From Rhineura floridana (Eukaryota; Chordata; Lepidosauria; Squamata; Rhineuridae): a stretch of 64,000 nucleotides of DNA. Under the pieces are notes generated by a model. It did no database searches. It was given only the letters and a program-made list of their open reading frames with translations, and had not been told where the DNA came from. Below, in pieces: positions 45,816 to 57,363 of this stretch. Location of the stretch: assembly GCF_030035675.1 (NCBI RefSeq), contig NC_084482.1, forward strand, positions 77,103,120-77,167,119, given 5' to 3'. Within the stretch, counting starts at the first letter, position 1, and each line of letters begins with the position of its first letter. Position numbers and translations under genes: made by a program.

Positions 45816-46659
45816 ACAAACTTGTCAACCACATATTTAATATCTAAATAAATTCATATTGCCAACTTCTGTCTGATTAACATTCTATATATCTGGGCAG
45901 TGATATTTCTTGTTTTTGGAAAAAACAATAAACAAATCTACTGTATATTTGCACACTTCTAAAGATATTGTAATCAAATTCTGTTGTATGGTTCCTGAGA
46001 TCAAGAAGCAGGTTTGTGGCTATCTTTGGATACAATTGGATGCCATTTTGAATAAAGATGACAGACTGAACCTTTCAAAACTGCACTGATATTGTGAAGA
46101 ACTGAGGTTTATCCTATGTGTAACTGCAGTTCTCAAATTGTTATTGGGGTTCCTGTATGTCCTGTAACAGGAGTAAAAAGGAAATATGATTTGTGTGTGT
46201 GTGTAACTAAGTCATGGCATATGGTTTAGTTTGTAGTTTTTTGTTTGTTATTGTACTGTGTTATCAAGCACACTGATTTTTTTTGTTGCTTCTATGCTGG
46301 TAAATATCTTTTTTAAAAAATAACAACAACCCTGCACTGATTTAACATTGATTTAAAAACTGCACTAATTTTTTTGTTACTGGGAATTCCTGAGCAGGGC
46401 TGGGTATGAGGCTGCTAGTCACTTATAAACTAGATTGGTGCAGCACTAAATGGAAATATTTACAGGAAAGAATCCTGAAATTGCAGGCAATGCTGAGTGC
46501 TGAGTTGTAGTAAGGTGAACTACAACTCATGACATTATATACAAAGAGAGGGAGCAGCAAGGGATTTATAGGAAAATTAGGAACTGTTAGAACTCTTCTC
46601 AGTTAGATGTATCCTTCTCTTGGAGATGGAGGAAAGACAACCTCGAGATGGCTTCTTTT
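45816..46659. other. Unassigned DNA, nothing recognised
   Basis: No gene or repeat recognised. Confidence 0.4.
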
Positions 46660-47020
46660 AGGAATATAGGAAGCTGCCTCATACCGGGTCAGTCCATTTA
46701 GCTCAGTAAAGATGTTTTTAAAGATGGTTTGTTTAAATATATTTTAAAGTCTGGTTTTAGATGTTTTAGAATGGTTTTAGTGTTTTTGTTTGCCGCCCTG
46801 GGCTCCTACTGGGAGGAAGGGTGGGATATAAATGTAATTAATTAAGTAAGTAACCAAGTGATTTATTATTTAACAACAACAACAACAATAATGGGCAGAG
46901 GGCCGCCAGGGTTTGAGATTGGAGTCTCTCACAGACCTGCCTGGAGATGCCATGGATTGAACCCAGGCCCTTGTGCTTGCAAAGCCTATACTTTATGACT
47001 GAACTGCAGCTCTTTTGTTA
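46660..47020 (-). mobile_element. tRNA-derived SINE, split by an L2 fragment
   Basis: On the minus strand the right end is tRNA-like. It has an A-box-like stretch, 'agctgcagttcagtcataaa', and a B box, GGTTCAATCC. The body follows with 'ggcatctccaggcaggtct' and 'gagagactcc', and the far end ('ggtatgaggcagcttcc') at 46668-46690. The middle (46707-46862) is an L2 3' UTR. The parts outside it join as one SINE. Confidence 0.65.
46707..46862 (+). mobile_element. L2-clade LINE 3' UTR nested in the SINE
   Basis: It starts 'agatgtttttaaagatggtt', ends 'tttgccgccctgggctccta' with 'ctgggaggaagggtgggata', and has a short A/T tail. It matches the 3' ends of copies A and B. Confidence 0.72.
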
Positions 47021-47754
47021 AAAGAGTGCTGAAATATGTGAAGAAAACACTAGTACTCCTCAGAAATATGCCAAGCGAAAACAATTCCTTAGAAATATGC
47101 TGAGTGAAAATAATAGTCATCCTCAGAAATATGCCAAGTGAATGGAATAGGGTGGGGTATGGTAGGAACCATGGGGTCTGGCCTTGTCCCTGTCCCTAAC
47201 ATTTCCTTTGCTTGCATGACTATATATTTGCGGCAGTTTCTCTATGCAGTTGGGAGCCTTGAAAAACGAGCATTTCCGATAGCAAGGAAAGAGCCATCTG
47301 CATGTTAGGTCTGCTCTTAACTTCTGTTTAACATGTATCGGTCAGAGGCAGGGATAGCCTATATTATTCTGCTCTCCATCTAAACAGAAATACTGGATTA
47401 AAAGTTATTCAGTGTAGCAGGATATCATATCATGCAATTTCATATCATGTTTAATTTTTTGCATAAACCCTTATACTTTGGGGTGTATATACCTGTGTGT
47501 ACTTTTTACTGACTCTAAATCGGTGGTGCTTATAGTGTTGTACCCTCTATATAACCTTTGGGGTTCTTTCCCCCGAGTGAAATGCATTAGATTCTGGATG
47601 AAAAGGGGCTTTTGAGTGAATCTCGGTTTCGGTTTCCGAAATGAATTTATCAGATTCCCAAAGGTGAGGTAGAGAGGCAAAATGTATGCTCACCTGCAGA
47701 TATACGGAATAATTACAGCAGTTATTCTTTAAGCTATTATACAAGTAATTAGCG
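47021..47754. other. Unassigned DNA, nothing recognised
   Basis: No gene recognised. Three near-repeats of 'cagaaatatgc.(a)agtgaa' occur between 47060 and 47145. Confidence 0.4.
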
Positions 47755-47892
47755 AGTCACTTTAATGATTATTTTAATGGTTTTTAATTCTTTTTATTGT
47801 TGTGTGCCGCCCTGATATTTTATGATGTGGCAGTATAGAAATATTTTTACAAATATAAAGAAATAAATAAACTATAATATATATATATATAT
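47755..47892 (+). mobile_element. LINE 3' end (L2-like) and (TA)n tract
   Basis: 'tgtgccgccctgatatttta' with 'tgatgtggcagtatagaaat' and an AAATAAAT tail is a LINE 3' end of the same subfamily as 58000-58247. A (TA)7 run follows at ~47878-47892. Confidence 0.55.
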
Positions 47893-48849
47893 GTAATTAT
47901 TAGACAGGTCGATTCTTTCATTCAAAACACAAAGACACATTCATTAGAAAGTAACCACTGACTTTCCACTTTCACTCTGATATCATAAACAACTAGAAGG
48001 AAGCAGTACAAAGGCATGACACAGATTTTGTTTTCTTTTTTCAACTGAGAGTCAGACAAAATGCAAGGTGCTTGCCTAAAGTCCATAAAGTTCAATGAAG
48101 TGAAGATCCAAACATTCACTTTGGAGAACTGATTCTCCAAGGATCCTAACAACCTAATGATCAAATATAATCTCTCTGAACCATGAAGGGGAAGATAAAT
48201 AGTATCTTGAAATGTATGCACTGGGTTTTTTCCATAGGGCTTAATTTAATTTTGGGCATCTCAAAGCTGTGTCCCAAAACCTGTTGCACTCAGCTCTGAC
48301 AAGATGTCAGTAAAGGACAGCATGAGAAGTTGGCTTCTTTAGCAGTTCCCAGAACCAAAGGTTGAAAAGTCTACAACCCCTCCCCACCGGTGAGCAGCTC
48401 ATCAACACATTTAACATTTATTCAGGGCTATGGGAGGCAATGGTTTAAACATCCAAGGCACAATATGGAATGGAAAGGTAAAATTGAATATTTAAGGAAA
48501 TCACAGTTTACATGGCATTTAAATGTAAAAGGAAGAAAATACTTCTCATTTGTCAAAAAATATAAAGAGAGGAAAAAGCAATTGAGTAAGATTTCTTAGG
48601 CAAATGCATTTCTACACTGCCTGGTGCAAGATGGAAAAATCTCAGACTTTTACTGAAAGCTCTCTAAAGTTTCAGAATGACTTAGTCCATTATACAAATG
48701 GTTCCTTGACAATCCTCTGTGTCCCCAAGCCTTCTAGTTTTCCTCTTTCCTAAGATTACTTTGAAAGCGGGGAACAATGAAGCTATATGTGGAGAAGGTC
48801 TCTCCCCCTTATAAGTCCTCTCCTCCCTTTTCTTAGCACAGCCTGGAAG
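47893..48849. other. Unassigned DNA, nothing recognised
   Basis: No gene or repeat recognised. Minus-strand frame 47922-48221 shows no domain. Confidence 0.4.
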
Positions 48850-49280
48850 TAAGGCTGGAAAAATCTGTCAGTTGGTTTTCTCAGTTTCTTATTTTTCCAA
48901 TCTTAAATCCAGTTCTCCACTTTTCTGCAGCAATTTGTGAACTTTTAAAAAATCCTCAAGAAAATTCTCCAGCATTTTAGTGTGAGTTTCTCCTAATAAA
49001 CACATTTTTGAAGACAGTTTTGACTAATCTACACATTTTTGCAAGCAATTTCTCATCATATAATGAATTTTGTATCTTATTTTCATGTATACATTTATGC
49101 ACACTTTCCCCTAACATATGCAGTTTAGTAAATACTGGTTGGTGAACTGCATCACAAAATCTGGATAAATATAAATTTTGAAGGATGGCTGTGTTTCAGT
49201 TCTGATATTGCTTTGGAAAGTGCAGATTTGATAGATTCAGCTTGAAATGCGAACTGAATCAAATTTCTCACCCATCTCTA
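48850..49280 (+). repeat. A/T-rich ~430-bp interspersed family, full-length copy
   Basis: It has 'cagtttcttatttttccaat', then modules such as 'acacatttttgcaagcaatt', and ends 'tgaatcaaatttctcaccca' with 'tctctacc'. The two ends share an inverted GGGATGG/CCATCCC-like tip in the best copies. It is non-coding. Confidence 0.75.
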
Positions 49281-52226
49281 CCTGGAAGCTTTTCCACCCA
49301 ACTCCCTTGTGAGATTCCATCCCCAATTCCCTCTTGCCAAAACCTACCTTCCAGTAGCTGTGTCTGTCTGTCTGTCTCCAAGGGCTACTCCTTGCAACCT
49401 CCTTAGATCCTGAAATTTAGAACAGGAACTTCCCAGTGCAAAAATCTCCCATGTACTGTGACATGCCAGGATCTTTGGTAGGGACACAGAAACTCTGGCA
49501 AACTACAAATCTCAAGGATTGGTCACTAAAACTCCTATCAGTAATACTTTAGCCCAATGAAAGCTCAACGGGCAGCTGTCCCCTTCATGTCCACTGCCTC
49601 TTGAAGATTCATTTTAGACAAATAGAATGGGGGTGGGGAGGTTAGAATAACCTGTGCTTGTTTATGAGCTGAGCTATAATTCAAAGGACTTCGACTTGGT
49701 AGCAAAAAGCTGCTTATTTCTGAAGTTGAGTGGCAGGATCCAAAACCTCCTCTCTCCCAGTTCCAAAACTCAGCAACATCATGAGCTGTAAGGCAAATTA
49801 ATTAATAAAAGCAACCACAATGAAATTAGAATTTCCATCAGTGCTGCAGCCAATCATGGCACTCCACCAGGTTATAGAAATGCCAAATTAGATATGGACT
49901 TAAACACGTTGCAGGCATCCAAGTGTCTTGCTTTCCCTTAACTAATTACAGGGGTGTGGTAGCCCAGTTCTCACCTTGGAGGCCATAAGATTTCACTTCA
50001 GCTGGTGAATAGGGATGATGACAGATATTCCTCAACATTCTCTCTCCCCCCTGTGAACTTTCATTTGACTGTACCTTGCATGTTGATTCCTACATCTCAG
50101 TGTAAATATTCTTCACAGAGTACACTTGATACCCTGTAAAATCACAGCCACATCTTTTGCTGAAGACTATATAGTAAGGAACACCTATTTTGATCAGCAG
50201 GACATCTGTCCCACAATGTTTATCCTCAAGAGGCAATGACTGACATAACATTGCATAACATCAAACAAATAATCATTTATATGCATTGGGACACTGATAA
50301 ATTGCAAAAAACCCTCCAGCTTTATAAGGAAATTAACTAGGTGAGAATGCAGAATCTTTTTATAATTTTCATTCTTTGGGATTCATTACATATAGAGAGG
50401 GGAATGCAACACATGTGTTTGGGTTTGTTTAAATACTCATTTTGCCAGCCCTAACCTAATACAAGAATTCTCCTTCAAGACTATCAAGCACAGCTGTATA
50501 AGATACTTTACACATGTATCTGAATCCATCAGATATTTCTGTTCTTTGCTATAGCATTGTGATTCCAGGTTTTTCTTAATGTTTTTGCTTAATGTACTTC
50601 AGAGACTGTTCTCTACAATGTGAAGTTTCACAGTATGAAATGTACAGTAGGGGGCAGTTTGGTTTCATGTTTGGGGATGTGGCTCATCTGCAAGGTTTTT
50701 TAAAAAATGATTTGCTCTGGGCTTTTTTCTTCTTCCAAACAGTGACATATTAAAAAGGCCACATTTTAGTTTCTCTTCAAACCATACATCAGTAACATTA
50801 CAAAATCACTATTTGTTTCTTTTAAGTTCAAAGGGGGGAAATCTATAGGGATCAAAGTGTTCAGTTTTGAGAGGAAGCACAAGCCTGCGTTGTTTTATAT
50901 ATAATTGTAGATATGAGAGTCTTTAAGTTTTTCTTTTGCTTTATCTATCTCTGGATAGGGAATTGCACTTACACACCAGTTTCCGTTTGGGGAGTACTTG
51001 CAGACACCCAGCTGGGCTACCCAGCATCAGCCGATTCATTTGGGTTACAGCTGTTGCAACTGGACATATGGATGGAAGACAAAGAATCTTTCAGAAAGCC
51101 TGGTAAAGAATTCCAAGATACAGAGCCCTAGTCCTCTCCAAGGTGTAAATCTGTGTTTGGCCATACTGCTTCAGACTGCACGGTTGGATCTTCTTAAAAT
51201 ACAAAAGAAAAATCCCTGCAAAACTGCTGCTACTTCTTCCCTGCCCTTCAACATTAGGCCACAGGGTTGGTTACAACAATGTAAAAAAAAAATTCAATAT
51301 TAAAATCCTCTTAGATTTTCAGAGCCCAAATCTAGCTCTGTTTCTCAAACTGCAGTGTGTCTTTCACAGTCAGACATTTGAATTCCAATAGATCTAGCAC
51401 TCTGTCTCTTTCTCTCCCCAACATGGTCCTGCACTGAGAAGGAACAGACTAAGCATTTAATTCCATGGCAACATATCGCCAGAGCACTGGGCCTATTCAG
51501 CAGTCTTTAGTCATGTCTTAAAAGGCTGGTCAGATCTTCTTGACCCAGGGTTATTAAGGTGATCTCTTGCCCAACTGGTTCACCACTTTAGCAGACTGTC
51601 ACCCATAATCACCAAGTTGGAAAGGACCCTGGGGCTGATCCACTCCTACATCCAATCTGATAACAATAGTCTATTCTGGAGAAAAGGCATTATTTCCACA
51701 CATCAGCCCCAATCAATCTAAATCAGCCAAAACAAGAGATCTGTTTTGCAAGACAGTTGGTGTCTCAATGGGGCCATAAAACATAACAATGAAAACAGTA
51801 CTATCAGTGAAAACAATATTTTTGCTTTTAGCAAAGGATTATTTCCTGGGAGTCCTCACCTGGGTGTGTACTGTGTTACTGTTGGGCGAAGATAACAAGG
51901 CCCTTGTGTAATAATGGACTTTTGCATATGAGCCTCCTGTGCACTGACTGACATATTTTTCATTTGGAAGGAAATAGCCTGAGATGACACCGGACAGGAA
52001 TGTATGTTGTCTGGAGCTGGCTGAACGTAAAGAAGAGTTCAGCAAAATGGCATAGACAATGCCTGAGTTGCATTCACTCAAAAGTAATAGTAGTAGAGCA
52101 GGAGGTCCCAAACTGTGGTTTATAGACGATCGGTGGTCTGAGAGCTTCACTCAGGTAGTCAACAGCGTATCTATGGATTTGTGGTTAAAAATGGACAATA
52201 GCACATCCATCACATTGAATTAGGGT
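49281..52226. other. 2.9 kb of unassigned DNA
   Basis: No gene, RNA or repeat recognised. Frames such as 50913-51131, 50998-51303 and 51839-52150 (-) have no recognisable domain. Confidence 0.4.
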
Positions 52227-52385
52227 TGCCAGGTCAGAAGCATCCCAAACCCTGGGATTTCAGGGACGGGCCCTAGTGATTTCACAGGGGTGGGGCCGAG
52301 TGATGTCATTAAGCATGATACATTAAGCATCAACTATAGTTGCTTGGAGCATTCCATTCAAACAAAAACATTCTAGCTTGAAATA
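52227..52385 (+). repeat. 'gttgccaggtcagaagc' repeat, copy 1 (truncated)
   Basis: It shares 'cagaagcatcccaaaccctg', 'taagcatgatacattaagca' and 'tgcttggagcat' with copies at 52675-52944 and 63427-63748. It has two units of the internal 'tagtgatgtca' tandem repeat. Confidence 0.7.
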
Positions 52386-52674
52386 TTATGTTACTGTTAT
52401 TACTTATTGGTGATGTATGGCTTTTACAAACCTCAGCACTTTAGAGAATTGCATAGAACAAACAGATAAGAGGCCACTTCATTCCATTCTAAAAAGTAGC
52501 TATTTCTCAGGTGCTAAGTTATATCAAGGAACAGAACGAATAACTTCAAGCAAGTAAGGAACAGTTATGAGGGTTCACACATGCAAACTGGCAATTTATT
52601 TTCTTCAGTTTACCTCTCGAATGTATGAGAATGCATAGAGCAATTTAAACACCATTTTGGGATGGGTTCACAAT

Positions 52675-52944
52675 AGGGTTGCCATTGTCAGAAGCACCCC
52701 AAACCCTGAGATTTCAGGGGTAGGCCTTAGTAATGTAATGGGGGCATGCCCTAGTGATGTCATAGGGGTGGGCCCTAGTGATGTCATGAAGCATGATACA
52801 TTAAACATCAACCGCAGTTGCTTGGAGCATACCACTCAAACAAAAAAAAATTCTCTGATTGGAAATTAAGATAGAAATCTTAGCTAAATGAGTGTTCCCA
52901 GATCCAGCTGAAGTGACAGGATCATTCCTTCTCACCTGCTTAGG
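52675..52944 (+). repeat. 'gttgccaggtcagaagc' repeat, copy 2
   Basis: This copy carries three internal ~22-bp units with 'cctagtgatgtcat'. The right half ('ctctgattggaaattaagat' with 'agaaatcttagctaaatga') is shared with 63427-63748. Confidence 0.78.
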
Positions 52945-53944
52945 GAGCCTAGGTAGTATGCTTTACTCAAGAGTAGGGTTGGGTTCTGCTAGCTAGGACC
53001 GATCCACTTACCTTCTGTTGAAATGTAATGGAATTCCATTTCGACTTGCCTTTTCCCCCAAACTTCTGCTTTGTTCCAGTTTGATATAGAACTTGGAACC
53101 AGAAGTTATGCATTCTGAACTTGTGAGGGAATGGAGGGTTGGAACCTCACACCTTTCCCTTCTTCCTGTTCCCAGCTTACTGCTGGCTCTACTGGGCTCA
53201 CTGCAGCAGTGCAGGCTGTCCCAAATCCCAATTCCCCCCAACCTCCTCTGTGGTGGTGGAAAGTGTGGAGAATGCTGTAGCCTGGGCTGGGAAGGCAGAT
53301 CCCCCTGCGTGTGGGATCCAGTTTCCCTTGTTCTCCTCTGAGAAGGCTGCAGAGAGGCCCAGAGAGGCCATGCCGCATGCAGCTTCTCCTGTGGTTCATG
53401 GCTTCTCCTCCCTCCTTTTAGAGGGTTTTTATGAAGGAAGGGTGGATACTAGAGAAATTAGCAAGGAATCCTAGAGCATGTCCTTAATGTGAGATACTCT
53501 AGGATTTCCTCTTAATGTTTGTAGCATTAACCTTTTAATTATATTTGATTTAAAAAAAACTGGTCACAGAAAATAAAGTGGAAATTCGATGCCTTCAGGA
53601 TCGGTCCACAAAGAGAACAGATGCATTCAATGGGGTTTACTCACAGTATGTGGGATTAGCATTACAGCTTTACTCCCCCCCAAAAGGATTAACACTTCAT
53701 ATTGGGAAGGTTTTCAAAACCAAGATCCTGTTGTGATCTTGTTCTAGATCGCCTGCACACACAGAGAAAGGGACTTTTACTACTGCTGGAAGCTATAAAC
53801 TTACTCAATTTATGAGATTTTCAGAAAAGCAGTAAAAGGCAACCGTTTTTTGGCCTTGCAATGGGTTCTAGCTATTGGCTGGAGGTCAACAAATCCCTTG
53901 TCAATCACAACCCTGACTTCACTTGGCTACAAACCTGAAAGGAT
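52945..53944. other. Unassigned DNA, nothing recognised
   Basis: No gene recognised. Overlapping frames at 53093-53474 on both strands lie in a GC-richer stretch but have no recognisable domain. A degraded 'aatcctatgca'-type fragment lies at ~53618-53668. Confidence 0.4.
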
Positions 53945-54166
53945 GGGGTTAGAGCTGCCAGCTACGAGCTGATTTAACAGAAATTGTATGTGCGTGGGAA
54001 ACTGATGTTTTGGTGTATATCTCTTGAACCAGACAACCTAGAAATGTAGTTTTTTTAAAAAAATGAAAGCAGAGAGTCCAGAGATTCCGGTGACTCACCT
54101 GGAGACCTGGAGATGATCCAAAAAATCTGGAGTCTCTGGGCAAAAACCGGAGACCTGGCAACCCTA
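53945..54166 (-). repeat. 'agggttgccagg' repeat fragment (possible MITE)
   Basis: The right end, 'ggagacctggcaaccctaca', is the inverse of the 'agggttgccagg' start of the repeats at 52227 and 63427. The interior has repeated 'ggagacctggaga' words. The relationship is suggested only by the shared tip. Confidence 0.4.
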
Positions 54167-54747
54167 CATTGAATATTCATATTGCCTTTTAAGTGTATTT
54201 TTATTGCTTCCTTTATTATACAGCCACAAGAGTGGCTGTATACTATAGCCAGCGTGGATTTTTTGCATTCTGCAATATTAAATTGAAAATACCCCCATGC
54301 CATTCTGATGCTTCCCATAACCTCATTTCAAAGCAAAACCTTACAAAGCTTATAGTCCTGAACTCAGAAACGCTTGCTTAATAACTCTCTAAATTTTCAT
54401 GGCGATACACAAAACAGTCAGAGGGAATCGAGAGTTCAAAGTATAAAAAGAGAAAAAAAACCCAGACCCCTCTTGGACTTGTTTCTGTCAGAGTTCTCAT
54501 AATTTGTTGAAATGAATTAAAAATCAGCCATAATCACAGAGTACCTGTAATACTATTACCGACCTTGCCCATACTCTGACCTTCATCTTCTGCAGTTTAA
54601 AAGTTTTTAAAAAAAGCTTGGCTGATTTTTAATTAATTAAAGAAATTTTACATTGAACTCAGTGATAACGTCAGGCATGCTCAGTAAGAACCAACTGTCA
54701 GTATTCTAAAAGCCAGACACACAGCTGCTTGGCTTGGGTAATCAGGA

Positions 54748-55034
54748 GCCACACCCACACCAGATCTTTATTTCACTTTAGACAGTCATGGCTTCCCCCA
54801 AAGAATCCTGGAAAGTGTAGTTTGTGAAGGGTACTGAGAGGAGACTACTATTCCCTGACAGAACTCCAGTGGCCAGAGCGGTTTAACAGTCAGGCGTTCT
54901 GATTGAAGCTCTGTGAGGGGAACAGGGCATCTCCTAGCAACTTTTGGCGCGCTTCACTAACTACACTTCCCAGGATTCTTTGAGAGAAGCCATGACTGTC
55001 TAAAGTGAAATAAAGGTCTGGTGTGGATGTGGCC
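54748..55034. mobile_element. Foldback MITE with ~75-bp arms
   Basis: Left arm 'gccacacccacaccagatct' with 'ttatttcactttagacagtc' is matched by right arm 'gactgtctaaagtgaaataa' with 'aggtctggtgtggatgtggc'. The inner pair 'aagaatcctggaaagtgtag' and 'ctacacttcccaggattctt' also pairs. Total 287 bp, non-coding, no clear target duplication. Confidence 0.82.
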
Positions 55035-55189
55035 AGTGACAGCTTTGGTTTAAATTTGGGTGGGAGGCTACATGTGCTTGCTGTAGAATAAAAAGGTGGG
55101 GGAAACGCTGAAAAAGAATGATACTGTTCAAAATGTTTTCCTTTTGGAAAGGAAAGGGGCTTCCCCTCTGCCCAGTGCCCACCCACCCA

Positions 55190-56062
55190 ATCTCCTCCTC
55201 TCCCTCTCCTCCTCCCCTCCCTGCACCTTCCCCAGGTCAGTTTCACCTATCCTAAGCATGATTACATAGGAGTAAATCCCACTGAACTAAAAAAGTATGC
55301 AAATGATCAAACCTGCCCTCCACTCCTACTCCTTATCCCCTCCCTCTTGCCCCTTCCTTCACCTTGCTCTTCCCCTCCCCCATCCCCTTCCAATCTCCTC
55401 CCCCCTCCCGCTGGTCTGTTTTACCTATCTTAAGCATGATTGCATGGGAGTAAATCCCATTGAACTCAAAAAGCATGCAAATGATCAAACCTGCCCTCCC
55501 CTCCTCCCTCCTCCCATCACCTCCTTTTTGCTCCTTCCCTCTCCCTTCCTTTGCCCCTCCACTTCCAATCCCCTCCTTCCTCCCCCTCCTTCCACTCCCC
55601 TCTCCCCGTCTCCTTCCCTCTCCTCTTTCTTCCCCCTGCTCCTCCCCCATAGTCAGTTTTACCTATCCTAACCATGATTGCATGGGAGTAAATCCCATTG
55701 AACTCAATAAGCATGGAAATGATCAGACCAGCCTGTCCCCTCCTTCCTCTCCTCTCCCTTCCTCATCCCCTCACTTTTTCATTCTTCCTCCTCCCCTGCA
55801 CACTCCAGCCCCCCCTCCCATTCAGTTTTACCTATCCTAAGCATGATTTCATGGGAGTAAATCCCACTGAACTCAATAAACATGCAAATGATCAAACCTG
55901 CCCTTCTCCTTCCCTGCTCCCCTGCTCCCATCTGCCCTTCCCCTCTTCTTCCTTCTCCTCCTCCCCTCCCCATCCCCTGTGGTCAGTTTCACCTATCCTA
56001 AGCATGATTGCAGGGGAGTAAATCCCACTGAACTCAATAAGCATGCAAATGATCAATCCATT
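55190..56062 (+). repeat. Five-unit tandem array with polypyrimidine spacers
   Basis: Each unit has a ~85-bp core, 'cagttttacctatcctaagc' with 'atgattgcatgggagtaaat' and 'cccattgaactcaataagca' with 'tgcaaatgatcaaacctgcc'. Cores start near 55236, 55413, 55651, 55821 and 55981. Between cores are 75-150 bp of almost pure C/T on this strand. Pro/Ser/Leu-rich open frames here are compositional artefacts. The core resembles the small 'aatcctatgca' repeat. Confidence 0.85.
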
Positions 56063-56642
56063 CTCAGCAAACTTGCACAGGAACCCATTTCTTACCTCCC
56101 GGATTAAAAAGCAGAGAAATTCACTACTAAGCAAAAAAACCCCGCAAGAACGCACCAAATTATTCCAATCTACACAGGAAGTGGATTGGACTGTGAAAGA
56201 CCAACCTAATTTGTGTTTGCATTTTGACAAATCTGTATGGCAGTACAGTATCTCAGAGAGGAGGTCAGGTCTCCTGCTCCCCTGGTGCATTCACTATAGC
56301 TGCCCAATTTCCCTGCTTTTTAAAGTTTGATAAAAATATCTGTGGGTATAGTTATGTTCTTAAACCACAAGGGATTTTTGCCTATTAGTTAATTTCTTTT
56401 ACTGTATTTTATTGTATTACAAGTTGAATTCTATGGAATTACCTTTGCTACAACAGGCAGAAAAATCATTCAGTGGTCCACCCAGACACTCCAACATTTT
56501 CAAGTGGTCCATGGGGGGAAAAGTTTGTGAACCACTGTAGTAGACCACATGCTTTGCAGTAGCAGCCAGTGGGGTGGGGTGGAGACACACAGCTGTCCTC
56601 CCAACACTGGCATTGCTGGGATTTACCTGGGTGGGCCAGGGC
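56063..56642. other. Unassigned DNA, nothing recognised
   Basis: No gene or repeat recognised. Confidence 0.4.
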
Positions 56643-57363
56643 TAGGGATGGAAAGATCTGTTAATTCTGGTTCTCTCAGTTTCTCATTTTTCCAATCTTA
56701 AATTCAGTTCTGCAGCAATTTGCGAGTTTTAAAAAAATCCTCATGGAAATTCTTCAGCATTTTAGTGCAAATTTGTCCTGTTAAATACATTTTGTATGCA
56801 GTTTTGACTAATGTGCACATTTTTGCAAACAATTTCACCTAATATAACATATTTTTGTACGTTCTTTCAATGAATATATTCATTTTTATGCACATTTCCC
56901 CCAAATATATGCATTTTTGAAAACATTACTCGGGTGGAGAACTGCGTCACAGAATCTGGCTAAGTCATCTAGGGAGCTGAGTGGGGACTTGAACCTGGGG
57001 CTCCCCAGTACTTTCGATTTAACTAATAACTTCTTCAGATTGGAACCCTGGGCTCTCACTGCTTTTAATTACCAATATTATGATACTGTTATTTGTTATT
57101 TAATTTTTGTAAATTATATATTGTTTTTATTGTATTTTTATTGTATTTTATACCTGTGTTTATTTTTCTTTGTAAGCAGCCTTGAGGGCCTTTGGCCGAA
57201 AGGCGGGGTATAAATAAAATTTAATAATAACAATAACAATAATAATAATAAGTGCAAATTTTGAAGGATGACCATGTTTTGATTCTCATATTGTTTTGTA
57301 AAGTGTGAATCTGATAAATTTGACTTTATATGCAAACCAAATGGCATTTCTCCGCCATCCCTA
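56643..57363 (+). repeat. A/T-rich ~430-bp interspersed family, split copy
   Basis: Left part 56643-56964 and right part 57248-57363 are co-linear with 48850-49280. The tips, 'gctagggatggaaagatctg' and 'tctccgccatccctag', are inverted to each other over ~9 bp. The interruption is the LINE tail at 56965-57247. Confidence 0.75.
56965..57247 (+). mobile_element. LINE or LINE-tailed 3' end nested in the A/T-rich repeat
   Basis: It ends 'cagccttgagggcctttggc' with 'cgaaaggcggggtataaat' and an (AAT)n tail. The host repeat reads 'ctggctaa' before it and 'agtgcaaattttgaagg' after it, which join as in 49163-49190. 'taagt' or 'aagt' may be duplicated at the two junctions. Confidence 0.65.

Noticed and set aside
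46960-47020. A functional tRNA gene on the minus strand
   Set aside because: A- and B-box-like words occur but the cloverleaf is not intact, and SINE body sequence follows.
55297-55973. Pro/Ser/Leu-rich and Gly/Arg/Glu-rich frames of 100-126 codons
   Set aside because: They are produced by the CT-rich tract lacking stop codons on either strand. No domain or start context supports coding.
55190-56062. CRISPR-like array
   Set aside because: Units are ~85 bp with low-complexity spacers in a vertebrate genome. It is a tandem repeat, not CRISPR.
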